Origin: a virus
Strand: one strand, 5' to 3'
IMG/VR virus record: IMGVR_UViG_3300046009_008687
Span: 1 to 38,998 of that record
Length of the DNA: 38,998 nucleotides
This document shows, piece after piece, positions 26,623 through 31,823 of this stretch. The notes beneath the pieces were generated by a model, which had not been told where the DNA came from, made no database searches, and saw only the letters and a list, made by a program, of their open reading frames with translations. The translations under genes and the position numbers were made by a program. Every line of letters begins with the position of its first letter. Positions within the stretch are counted from its first letter, which is position 1.

Positions 26623-27156
26623 TTAGAATTTGTTTTTCCACATCATTGATGGCACGGGTCGGGGGCCCTGCTGGTTATACTTCGCTGTTGCTTTATTGTG
26701 GTACCCGACAGCAGCGGTGTTGCCCAGTTCAAAGTAGATCAACTGCCCTATCGGCATTCCGGCGTACACACGAACCGAGTGCACCACGGTTATCTCTAAG
26801 GTCCAGTGGCCACAGAAACCTACGTCCCCCTTGCCGGCGGTGGCATGGATGGATATGCCCAGCCTACCGGTGGATGACTTACCCTCAATGAACGGAACGT
26901 GCTCGTGTGTCTCAGTGTACTCCACGGTGCTACCAAGGTACAGGATCCCCGGGTGCAGGACAATGCCGTCATCCGGTATCTCCATCTCCTCTGTGAGGTT
27001 TTCTTTCTTGGCGTCAAGGACCGGGTCTATGTACGCCATCAGATACTTGCTGAGGTGTACGTCGTAGGAGTTAGAGCCTAGGTTGGAGTGTCTGAATGGT
27101 TTGATCACGATACTACCATAGTTCAGGTAGTGCAGGATCTGCTTGTCACTCAGCAT
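26623..27156 (-). CDS. dcd: dCTP deaminase
   Basis: A 177-residue protein of the dCTP deaminase / dUTPase trimer family, converting dCTP to dUTP (or dUMP in bifunctional forms) to feed dTTP synthesis. Visible signatures are NLGSNSYDVHLS near residues 25-36, KSSTGRLG at 93-100 (phosphate-binding), GHWTLEI at 117-123 with the expected catalytic Glu121, and a YNQQGPRPVPS C-terminal nucleotide-binding tail. The length is close to the usual 170-190. It overlaps the upstream gene by 11 bases. It pairs functionally with the dNMP kinase at 29931-30596. Confidence 0.93.
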   Translation of the reverse strand: MLSDKQILHYLNYGSIVIKPFRHSNLGSNSYDVHLSKYLMAYIDPVLDAKKENLTEEMEIPDDGIVLHPGILYLGSTVEYTETHEHVPFIEGKSSTGRLGISIHATAGKGDVGFCGHWTLEITVVHSVRVYAGMPIGQLIYFELGNTAAVGYHNKATAKYNQQGPRPVPSMMWKNKF

Positions 27157-27355
27157 CTTTGGTCTTGTTTAGTTTTTCGATAAGTTCATCTGCAAGACGA
27201 ACCGAAGATATGGTCATAGAGTGGGAGTATGGACTGTCATTAGCCAACATCCCCTGCAATATCATTGCAGCGAAGTACTCTCTCTTGGTCAGGCCATGCT
27301 TGGCCGAATAGTCTGCCGGCGATACGGGGAATGCCGGGTCGTTTGGTTGTGTCAT
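27146..27355 (-). CDS. TKREYFAAM-family small phage protein
   Basis: A 69-residue protein begun at the ATG at 27355, which overlaps the upstream stop as ATGA; a longer start 39 bases earlier would run into the upstream gene. It contains NDPAFPVSP, HGLTKREYFAAMILQGM and a C-terminal helix RLADELIEKLN. It is clearly paralogous to the N-terminal part of the protein at 26067-26441. Common in Bacteroidetes phages and of unknown function. Confidence 0.75.
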   Translation of the reverse strand: MTQPNDPAFPVSPADYSAKHGLTKREYFAAMILQGMLANDSPYSHSMTISSVRLADELIEKLNKTKDAE

Positions 27356-27555
27356 TTTGTTTCTTCTAAAAGTGAAAGTCTTTCGGTCAGGCAAATGATG
27401 TAGGATGACATGGCGTTTAGCTGTAGGCGCATCAATGTCTTCTGTTCCTGCGGGAGAGGGTGAAACTTCTCGGTGGCCATGAAGTCAATAAGTTTTTTCC
27501 ACCTTTGCTGTACTTGAGATTGTTCCTCCTTAAGTCTTTGAATAAAGTCGCTCAT
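27352..27555 (-). CDS. Small coiled-coil phage protein
   Basis: A 67-residue, all-helical protein (FIQRLKEEQSQVQQRWKKL, EQKTLMRLQLNAMSSYI, LTERLSLLEETK). The pattern of two helices with LxxQLxAMxxYxxxLxxRLxLL is a frequent small protein in early regions of diverse phages; its function is not known. ATGA overlaps link it to both neighbours. Confidence 0.75.
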   Translation of the reverse strand: MSDFIQRLKEEQSQVQQRWKKLIDFMATEKFHPLPQEQKTLMRLQLNAMSSYIICLTERLSLLEETK

Positions 27556-27755
27556 ACTGTTTGGTTTTGATTGTTATTACGCATGCGGATCTCCATCATG
27601 TCGAACGCCTTGTTCAGCTTTTCAGACATGGCTACATACATCAGCCACCGGATCATGCGGAATCCATTACGCTTAGTGCGGTGATGCTTGCGTCTTCTGA
27701 AGTACGAGTGCTTGATGGATCCATCCTCGTACCATCCTATTCTTCTTTTACTCAT
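27552..27755 (-). CDS. Small basic hypothetical protein
   Basis: A 67-residue basic protein. I start it at the ATG at 27755 (MSKRRIGWYEDGSIKHSYF); the frame extends upstream to 27797, but that would put the start inside the tRNA-like gene. It is rich in Arg, Lys and His (FRRRKHHRTKRNGFRMIRW), with a C-terminal helix and Asn/Gln-rich end. It may bind nucleic acid. It is the first gene after the tRNA-like element, three bases downstream. Confidence 0.6.
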   Translation of the reverse strand: MSKRRIGWYEDGSIKHSYFRRRKHHRTKRNGFRMIRWLMYVAMSEKLNKAFDMMEIRMRNNNQNQTV

Positions 27756-27757
27756 AG

Positions 27758-27827
27758 CAGTCAGGACAGGTTCCGATCCTGTGTCTCCCAGATACAATCC
27801 GGGGCTCTACCATTGAGCTACCTGACC
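27758..27827 (-). tRNA. tRNA-Thr(UGU)-like gene with degenerate T loop
   Basis: A near-complete cloverleaf: acceptor GGTCAGG/CCTGACT (one G-U at the end), TA, D arm GCTC-AATGGTA-GAGC, anticodon stem CCCGG/CTGGG with a 7-nt loop ATTGTAT (anticodon TGT), and T stem ACAGG/CCTGT. Oddities: no base 26, and the T loop ATCGGAA departs from TTCRANY at three places. CCA is not encoded. It may be functional but impaired, or decaying. Confidence 0.6.
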
Positions 27828-27861
27828 ATTTGCCGTCTTTCCGACTGTCAGGGTTTCCCCA

Positions 27862-27908
27862 CAAAAGACCTACTCTGGGACGCTATTCTTATGGGTAGCG
27901 TAGTAGGT
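27862..27908 (-). terminator. Hairpin terminator after the CHAP-like gene
   Basis: On the minus strand ACCTACT (27908-27902) pairs with AGTAGGT (27874-27868), and an inner CGCTA/TAGCG stem (27900-27896 with 27885-27881) is present. CTTTTG follows the outer stem. It lies just beyond the stop at 27951. Confidence 0.6.
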
Positions 27909-27917
27909 ACTTTACAT

Positions 27918-27939
27918 AGTCAGGACAGGATTCACCCTG
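27918..27939 (-). repeat. Fragment of a tRNA 3' end (T stem half plus acceptor)
   Basis: AGTCAGGACAGGATTC (plus-strand sense, 27918-27933) is identical to the 3' end of the tRNA-like gene at 28982-29090 and nearly identical to that at 27758-27827. Upstream, on the minus strand, there is coding sequence rather than the rest of a tRNA, so this is a remnant or an attachment-site-like copy. Confidence 0.6.
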
Positions 27940-27950
27940 CCGTATCTTCG

Positions 27951-28871
27951 TTAATTGGCAAACAGCTCGTCAATCACCGACGCCACATACTCCTTATTCT
28001 TTGCGATACTCATCACCGCTTCCTTCACCTTCTGTGGACTGTCGCCCTTCTTGATCCCCATAAAGATCTTGCCGAAGACAGTCTCCGACTCACCGGGCAT
28101 CAGGTCCTTCCTCATGCTGTTAAGGTCAGAAATGTATGAATCAAACTTTGACAGATCCTCTCTGATCCCCTTGTAGTTTTTGTCGACTATTCCGGAAGCT
28201 ACCTTTGGGTCGAGTCTGTACACACGCGCTGTGCCAGAAGTTCTCATGTTCGTTCCGTCTGACGGGGCGCCGTCTCTCTTAAGGTATCCCTTTCCGCCCT
28301 CCTTGCCCTCATTGAACAGGCCATAGTTGTTGAACGTTACGAAGCTCCCGTCCTGTTCGCCCATCACAAACTCAAGGTGTCTTGGGATGAGCTGCTTCAT
28401 TTCTGACCCCTCGTCTGGCTGGTAATACTGGACGAAGTCCCCGGGCTGCGGCTTGTCTTCCTTACCCACCTCCACAAACCCGGCCTTCCCTATCTGACTC
28501 TCTATGAGTGGATTGTACTGCGGTATCTTTCTGCCCTTTGGGTCTGTGGCCAGCCCGGTGTTTATGTTCCCGGTCATCCTAGAGAAGTCTACCCCTGCAT
28601 CGGCGGCTATCGTGCACACGCCTGCCGCGCATGTGTTCTCATTCTTTGGGTTTCCGTACACAGAGATGGCTCCCTCCTTACCTTTCTCCACACGAGACTC
28701 TGCGTCGGAAACCATCCTAGAGGCTATTATTTCTGTGTCCTTCATGCCTCCGGGTCGGGGGGTTACACCATACTTCCCCTTGATCGTTTCGCCAATCTTT
28801 GCGGACTGCTCCGCTATGGATAAAAACTTTCTTATGTTCTGCGCATCTGACTTTGGATTTCTGTCTGGCAT
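27951..28871 (-). CDS. CHAP / NlpC-P60-like cysteine peptidase, candidate endolysin
   Basis: A 306-residue protein started at the ATG at 28871 (MPDRNPKSDAQN), 18 bases after a promoter candidate; an ATG at 28922 lies in the repeat upstream and is less likely. The sequence NTCAAGVCTIAADAGV supplies a likely nucleophile Cys, QPGDFVQYY a typical strand, PRHLEFVMG a likely catalytic His, and SFVTFNNYGL a third polar residue. This order matches CHAP or NlpC/P60 papain-like amidases, which cut peptidoglycan peptides. The C-terminal 100 residues are helical and lysine-rich. No signal peptide, so release would depend on a holin; a holin-like gene exists in the left arm. A virion or regulatory role is an alternative. 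Confidence 0.68.
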   Translation of the reverse strand: MPDRNPKSDAQNIRKFLSIAEQSAKIGETIKGKYGVTPRPGGMKDTEIIASRMVSDAESRVEKGKEGAISVYGNPKNENTCAAGVCTIAADAGVDFSRMTGNINTGLATDPKGRKIPQYNPLIESQIGKAGFVEVGKEDKPQPGDFVQYYQPDEGSEMKQLIPRHLEFVMGEQDGSFVTFNNYGLFNEGKEGGKGYLKRDGAPSDGTNMRTSGTARVYRLDPKVASGIVDKNYKGIREDLSKFDSYISDLNSMRKDLMPGESETVFGKIFMGIKKGDSPQKVKEAVMSIAKNKEYVASVIDELFAN

Positions 28872-28889
28872 TTTTCTGGGTTTATCTAT

Positions 28890-28897
28890 CAAAGATA
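28890..28897 (-). promoter_or_regulatory. Bacteroidetes-type -7 element for the CHAP-like gene
   Basis: On the minus strand, TATCTTTG matches TAnnTTTG, and 18 bases separate it from the ATG at 28871. It follows a hairpin repeat that could end transcription from the tRNA-like cluster. Confidence 0.55.
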
Positions 28898-28901
28898 AGA
28901 A

Positions 28902-28974
28902 AGAGCCCCAGTGTAGAAACACAGGGCGTGTAACTGTTCATCAAAAAACCAGTGCGGAGTGAGGGACTCGAACC
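28902..28974 (-). repeat. tRNA-3'-end plus hairpin cassette, copy 1
   Basis: A 73-base direct repeat differing at one visible position from the copy at 29211-29283. On the minus strand it consists of a T-loop and acceptor 3' end, TGGTTTTTTGATG, and a hairpin GCCC-TGTGT-TTCT-ACAC-GGGC. A third copy of the hairpin part lies at 29353-29378. Confidence 0.88.
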
Positions 28975-28979
28975 ACACT
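28951..28979 (-). other. Truncated tRNA: T-loop hairpin without 5' half
   Basis: On the minus strand GAGTG and GG pair with CC and CACTC around a canonical T loop (TTCGAGT), then CCGC follows. It is the 3' end of the tRNA-like gene at 29262-29346 without its remaining parts. It directly abuts the 3' end of the tRNA-like gene at 28982-29090. Confidence 0.55.
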
Positions 28980-28981
28980 CG

Positions 28982-29090
28982 TAGTCAGGACAGGATTCGA
29001 ACCTGTATGATAAGTAGTAAAAATTATGGAAGTGACAATGTACTCACTTATCTATTCACTTCTAGCGTCTACCATTTCCGCCACCTGACT
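28982..29090 (-). tRNA. Leu/Ser-type tRNA-like gene with abnormal 58-nt central region
   Basis: A perfect acceptor AGTCAGG/CCTGACT, a class II D arm (GCG, GAAATGGTAGA, CGC), and a perfect T arm (ACAGG-TTCGAAT-CCTGT). Between D and T arms there are 58 bases where a class II tRNA normally has about 32. No 5-bp/7-nt anticodon arm can be drawn. Instead GAAGTGA can pair with TCACTTC, and GATAAGT with ACTTATC, in an interleaved, pseudoknot-like order. It could hold an insertion, or be a pseudogene. No CCA is encoded. Confidence 0.55.
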
Positions 29091-29099
29091 GTATTAATT

Positions 29100-29183
29100 C
29101 TATTCTACTTCACCATAATTATTTCTTGGTGATACTTCTATTTCATGTACTCCATTGTACTTTTCTCCGTACAAATCTTCCAT
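29100..29183 (-). CDS. Possible 27-residue micro-ORF between tRNA-like genes
   Basis: ATG at 29183 to TAG at 29100, giving a product beginning MEDLYGEKYNGVHEIEV and ending NNYGEVE. The composition is plausible for a real peptide (acidic, Tyr/Asn-rich), and the segment is otherwise without a feature. There is no independent evidence of expression. Confidence 0.3.
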   Translation of the reverse strand: MEDLYGEKYNGVHEIEVSPRNNYGEVE

Positions 29184-29210
29184 GTTATTGATTTTTAGGC
29201 AGTCATTATA

Positions 29211-29283
29211 AGAGCCCCAGTGTAGAAACACAGGGCGTGTAGCTGTTCATCAAAAAACCAGTGCGGAGTGAGGGACTCGAACC
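29211..29283 (-). repeat. tRNA-3'-end plus hairpin cassette, copy 2
   Basis: The second copy of the 73-base repeat, here contiguous with a fuller tRNA-like gene (29262-29346). On the minus strand the hairpin follows the tRNA-like 3' end, preceded by a T run, and could serve as terminator or processing signal. Confidence 0.88.
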
Positions 29284-29346
29284 CACATTCACGCCTAATG
29301 GCGCGTTCTACCTTGGTCTTCATTGAGACTCTTGAAATAACCCCGC
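29262..29346 (-). tRNA. tRNA-like element with canonical top half and abnormal lower half
   Basis: Acceptor GCGGGGT pairs with ACTCCGC (one G-U), discriminator A, bases 8-9 TA, T stem GTGGG/CCCTC (one mismatch) with loop TTCGAGT. The 51 bases in between do not fold into standard D and anticodon arms. There is a GCGCC-ATTA-GGCG hairpin and an AAGGTAG D-loop-like string, but no proper anticodon loop with U33. No CCA is encoded. Confidence 0.5.
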
Positions 29347-29352
29347 AGTAAA

Positions 29353-29378
29353 AGCCCCAGTGTAGAAACACAGGGCGT
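29353..29378 (-). repeat. Hairpin repeat, copy 3 (hairpin part only)
   Basis: The 26-base hairpin unit with arms GCCC/GGGC and GTGT/ACAC around AGAA. It is placed between the 3' end of the tRNA-like element at 29391-29462 and the 5' end of the one at 29262-29346, so each spacer after a tRNA-like gene here carries this hairpin. Confidence 0.85.
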
Positions 29379-29390
29379 ATGACCATGCGA

Positions 29391-29462
29391 CCTTGGCTCT
29401 GCCGGGGTCGAACCGGCGTATCTGCGTGTCTCAGCGCACTACCCTTGTGCTATCGGCCTAAG
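29391..29462 (-). tRNA. tRNA-like element with good D and T arms, shortened anticodon region
   Basis: TA, D arm GCAC-AAGGGTA-GTGC and T arm GCCGG-TTCGACC-CCGGC are perfect. Only 18 bases lie between them (22-23 expected); the best hairpin there is TGCG/CGCA with an 8-base loop. The acceptor is weak: CTT-A-GGC with GCC-AAG, offset from the usual positions. Confidence 0.42.
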
Positions 29463-29475
29463 TCCCGAAAAAAAT

Positions 29476-29562
29476 AACCCGGACCGGGGGTCGAACCCGG
29501 ACTTACAGCACTACCCCTGCGGGAGGTTCCGCGCTGCTGTCATACCCTTTGACTACCCGGGC
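29476..29562 (-). tRNA. tRNA-like gene with 23-nt anticodon loop
   Basis: A good cloverleaf: acceptor GCCCGGG/TCCGGGT, TA, D arm GTCA-AAGGGTA-TGAC, anticodon stem GCAGC/GCTGT, 4-base variable loop, T arm CCGGG-TTCGACC-CCCGG. The anticodon loop is 23 bases instead of 7 and contains a GCGG/CCGC hairpin, as if 16 bases had been inserted. It overlaps the 3' 60 bases of the gene at 29503-29856. Confidence 0.55.
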
Positions 29563-29856
29563 ATTTGAAAGATCTATCAGAAAGTTTTCGAGCTTCTGCT
29601 TCTCGTCGTCTGTCATGTTTGTCGCCAGAGATGCGAGCTGAAGGTAGAACAGGTGGTCCTGACTCCTTGCGGCTCGGGGGTCTGCTACCCTCATCTCTAC
29701 CTCGCCAGTTATCCATTTGAGCTTGACCATTATGGGATACATCTGCTTCGCCATGTCGGTCTTCATCAACTCCTCACAGAACATCAGCGCATTGATCGCG
29801 CTGGAGTACATCAGTTCTAGGTTCTCTCTCTGCTCAGTCGTCAATTTTTTCAACAT
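29503..29856 (-). CDS. Helical hypothetical protein overlapping a tRNA-like gene
   Basis: A 117-residue helical protein (EQRENLELMYSSAINALMF, KLKWITGEVEMRVADPRAA, KQKLENFLIDLSNA). The region to about residue 98 looks like a small phage protein; the last 18 or so residues (VVKGYDSSAEPPAGVVL) are encoded by the tRNA-like sequence. The natural C-terminus may therefore have been replaced when the tRNA-like element arrived, or the overlap is tolerated. It overlaps the upstream gene by 23 bases. Function unknown. Confidence 0.62.
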   Translation of the reverse strand: MLKKLTTEQRENLELMYSSAINALMFCEELMKTDMAKQMYPIMVKLKWITGEVEMRVADPRAARSQDHLFYLQLASLATNMTDDEKQKLENFLIDLSNARVVKGYDSSAEPPAGVVL

Positions 29857-29971
29857 GATTCTTCAGGCTTTCCAGTATCTGACCGACGGTCAGTCCAATC
29901 ACCAGTTCACTCCCACTCCTGATGGCAGACTCAAGGGCGTCCACCATGTCTTGCAGTTCTTTCTTTGACAT
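29834..29971 (-). CDS. Small helical protein, 45 residues
   Basis: Runs from ATG at 29971 to TGA at 29834. The product starts MSKKELQDMVDALESAI and ends NHVEKIDD; it is amphipathic and helical. It overlaps the dNMP kinase end by 41 bases and the next gene start by 23 bases, fitting the overlap pattern of this operon and filling the gap between them. No family recognised. Confidence 0.6.
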   Translation of the reverse strand: MSKKELQDMVDALESAIRSGSELVIGLTVGQILESLKNHVEKIDD

Positions 29972-30596
29972 AGGTCAATAGTTTGTTCGCTTCATCAATA
30001 AGTTCACGTTTCGTGAACGAGTTGTTTACTACATAGTCCGCCTCTATGACCGACACATATGACTCACTGACATGGGAATTAACAGGGCCTACGCCGGCCC
30101 GATCCACCCGGACAATGATCCCATCCCTCTGCTTTACGGCGGCCACCTCGTTCGGGAAACGAACGTCAGTGATCAGCCAGCTCGGGTATGTGAACGGCTT
30201 TTCGTGGGTGAATCCGGTCGGGATGTACTTCGCCATCAGGTAGTTCACCCATACATCTTGGTGCAGTCCGTCGCGCATGGCTTCGGTTCCGACCTTCTGA
30301 AGGAACTGCCTGACCGTCATGGGTACGCCGTCGGTGGACCACTCGGGGGGCATGTTCTTAAACTTCTCCTCCCAAGTGTCAAACCCAATCCCCGGGGCCA
30401 ACATCCTCGCCACATCCCGAACACCATCGGCATACTTGCGTATCTCCCATGGCGAACCAATCTTGTGCGACACCCTGAAGATGTCGGTAAGGTCTGTCAT
30501 GTGCTCCGGGACCGGATACTTGGACGTGACGTACTGGACCGCATGCGCGAACGTGTCCTTTCCTGAGCCGGCGTAGCCTGTTATTCCTATGATCAT
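29931..30596 (-). CDS. Deoxynucleoside monophosphate kinase-like P-loop protein
   Basis: A 221-residue protein starting at the ATG at 30596, which forms TGATG with the upstream stop; an in-frame ATG 81 bases upstream would intrude into the upstream gene. The N-terminus MIIGITGYAGSGKDTFA is a Walker A loop (residues 7-15), as in T4 gp1-type dNMP kinases and CoaE-like kinases. Later segments resemble phage dNMP kinases: RKYADGVRDVARML, RQFLQKVGTEAMRDGLHQDVW, a WLITDVRFPNE strand, and a VNNSF near the end. Likely role: phosphorylating dNMPs for phage DNA synthesis. Substrate range cannot be read from the sequence. Confidence 0.85.
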   Translation of the reverse strand: MIIGITGYAGSGKDTFAHAVQYVTSKYPVPEHMTDLTDIFRVSHKIGSPWEIRKYADGVRDVARMLAPGIGFDTWEEKFKNMPPEWSTDGVPMTVRQFLQKVGTEAMRDGLHQDVWVNYLMAKYIPTGFTHEKPFTYPSWLITDVRFPNEVAAVKQRDGIIVRVDRAGVGPVNSHVSESYVSVIEADYVVNNSFTKRELIDEANKLLTYVKERTARHGGRP

Positions 30597-30859
30597 CAGA
30601 ATGGTATGTCGTCCTGTCCAGAGAATGATGTCGAAGCGGGAGGCATCTGAGGGGCGGCGGCACCGGAAGGCTTCCATGTGTCGATCTGGGCGTACGGCTG
30701 TCCGTTCTTGCCGTCCTTGATCACTATGTTCACCCAGCCCTTCTCACTGAGGTGCTCCTTCATGGTGTTCAGATCCTTCTCTGTGAATCCGAACTTGGTC
30801 AGGTCGCCGTACTGGGTCTGTTTCTTCTCGCCTTTGCCTACAAAAATCTTGTCGCTCAT
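30596..30859 (-). CDS. Small protein with SSB-like acidic C-terminal tail
   Basis: An 87-residue protein. The N-terminal 60 residues (FVGKGEKKQTQYGDLTKFG, GWVNIVIKDGKNGQPYAQI, DTWKP) resemble a family of short proteins found next to recombination genes in Bacteroidetes phages. A flexible Ala/Pro/Ser linker leads to the terminal GQDDIPF. DDIPF is the hallmark C-terminal peptide of bacterial single-stranded DNA binding proteins, which docks partners such as RecO, PriA and exonuclease I. There is no obvious full OB fold. It may be a minimal SSB or an SSB-tail mimic that recruits host repair proteins. Confidence 0.68.
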   Translation of the reverse strand: MSDKIFVGKGEKKQTQYGDLTKFGFTEKDLNTMKEHLSEKGWVNIVIKDGKNGQPYAQIDTWKPSGAAAPQMPPASTSFSGQDDIPF

Positions 30860-30993
30860 TGGAACTTGATTGAAATATTACGGGTTAAAAAATACACTCC
30901 TATCTCTAAAGACTTTTCTTTCTTGTCGTACGCGACGACGATGCTTGGAAGGAAGGCTATGACGCCGTCCAGCTTTCCGAATTCGATGGTCAT
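30856..30993 (-). CDS. Small hypothetical protein, 45 residues
   Basis: ATG at 30993 to TGA at 30856. Both ends overlap neighbours as ATGA, strong evidence for a real coupled gene. The sequence begins MTIEFGKLDGVIAFLPSI and continues with a charged turn (YDKKEKSLEIGVYFL), consistent with a small beta-rich protein. No family recognised. It lies between a nuclease and an SSB-tail protein. Confidence 0.65.
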   Translation of the reverse strand: MTIEFGKLDGVIAFLPSIVVAYDKKEKSLEIGVYFLTRNISIKFQ

Positions 30994-31328
30994 GGTTTTA
31001 CGATTTGGTTGCTGATTAACATGTCGAGTAATTCTCCGAAGTCTTCCATCGTCATGGACACCACCACCCCCGAACGGTTCTTCTTGTGGAAGACAAGGTT
31101 GTAGTTGGTGCCCTCCGGCATGTCGGCCAAGGTCTTGTGGTACTGCAGTCCCTTCTCAACGGCCTTGCACTGGACATTGAACGGCTTGGTGTAGCAGAGA
31201 TCAACTCCGGCGTCATCAAGGCGCTTGCTCTCACTGCGAGAGGATACGCTGTTGTACCCCTTCTTGTTGAACCACTTGATGATCTCAAGCTCGAATGCCT
31301 TACCCTTGTTCCTGCTGTTGATTGCCAT
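30990..31328 (-). CDS. PD-(D/E)xK nuclease, Holliday-junction-resolvase-like
   Basis: A 112-residue protein of the right size for archaeal-Hjc or phage-type resolvase-like nucleases. Near the N-terminus, GKAFELEIIKWFNKKGY supplies the conserved Glu13; RLDDAGVDLCY supplies Asp39/Asp43; NVQCKA gives the Q-x-K pair (Lys55). These match the E, D, ExK/QxK metal-binding pattern of the superfamily. Probable role: resolving branched DNA during recombination or replication. A restriction-like or VRR-NUC nuclease is an alternative. It sits in the replication/recombination operon. Confidence 0.8.
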   Translation of the reverse strand: MAINSRNKGKAFELEIIKWFNKKGYNSVSSRSESKRLDDAGVDLCYTKPFNVQCKAVEKGLQYHKTLADMPEGTNYNLVFHKKNRSGVVVSMTMEDFGELLDMLISNQIVKP

Positions 31329-31524
31329 AGAGACTGAGTTGTGTGTACATTGGTACTGCCGCGTATCCCCTCTTCTTCCTCACGATCAGGTTCCTTTCCT
31401 TCAGATGGTCTATCACACTGCGCACCTCTTTCGGCGTCATCCTTGTCATGCTCCGGATCCCCGCCAGACCAACCTTCGGGTGGTTGACTATCACGGTGTA
31501 GACTGCTTTTGTGCTGGCTTCCAT
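31300..31524 (-). CDS. Small winged-helix DNA-binding protein
   Basis: A 74-residue protein. Residues about 10-60 (IVNHPKVGLAGIRSMTRM, PKEVRSVIDHLKERNLI, VRKKRGYAAVP) fold as helix-turn-helix plus wing, as in MarR/LexA-like or replication-type winged helices. The short C-terminus is Gln-rich. It might regulate the early operon or aid replication initiation. It overlaps both neighbours by about 30 bases. Confidence 0.68.
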   Translation of the reverse strand: MEASTKAVYTVIVNHPKVGLAGIRSMTRMTPKEVRSVIDHLKERNLIVRKKRGYAAVPMYTQLSLYGNQQQEQG

Positions 31525-31823
31525 ATACGTTTGGCTTTATGGAATTCTTGAATGGTTGTGTAGTTGACGGTGTGGTGAAAGGTGTGCGGAGTAAACATGT
31601 AAGGCTTCAAGGGGTTCTGGATGTAGAACTGGACGCCCGGGACAACATCCTTAAGGTTCGCGAGCTCGAGCAGATCTGCGCCATAGTTGTCGATTCGGTA
31701 CTCCAAGACCATCCCGCCACTCTGGAGTTTCTTCCAGTACTCTTTAAGGATTATCTGCGAGTCGGGCAAAGCCTTCAATTGTCTTGCGATCAACTGGTTG
31801 TCCGACAAACTTAGTCCGGTCAT
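31491..31823 (-). CDS. Hypothetical protein in replication operon
   Basis: A 110-residue protein from the ATG at 31823. This overlaps the primase-helicase end by 80 bases; a second ATG at 31712 would avoid the overlap but loses a well-formed helical N-terminus (SDNQLIARQLKALPDSQII). The remaining sequence (VLEYRIDNYGADLLELANL, NPLKPYMFTPHTFHH) is mixed alpha/beta. No family recognised. It is probably a replication accessory by context. Confidence 0.55.
   Translation of the reverse strand: MTGLSLSDNQLIARQLKALPDSQIILKEYWKKLQSGGMVLEYRIDNYGADLLELANLKDVVPGVQFYIQNPLKPYMFTPHTFHHTVNYTTIQEFHKAKRIWKPAQKQSTP

Noticed and set aside
27756-27797. Upstream extension of the small basic gene to a start at 27797
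   Set aside because: It would place the start codon inside the tRNA-like gene, and the added residues match no protein pattern; the ATG at 27755 is preferred.
27758-27827. Suppressor tRNA and stop-codon reassignment
   Set aside because: The anticodon reads TGT, not a stop decoder. The genes end normally at TAA, TAG and TGA, and no large gene is broken by in-frame stops.
28982-29090. Group I intron in a tRNA-Leu gene
   Set aside because: The excess is only about 26 bases, far below any group I intron, and none of the conserved P, Q, R, S elements can be placed.
28902-29378. CRISPR-like array
   Set aside because: The three repeats are of unequal length, the spacing is irregular, they overlap tRNA-like 3' ends, and no cas genes are visible.
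29195-29386. A 63-codon minus-strand open frame across the tRNA-like region
   Set aside because: It is a translation of the tRNA-like and hairpin-repeat sequence, without start context or protein character.
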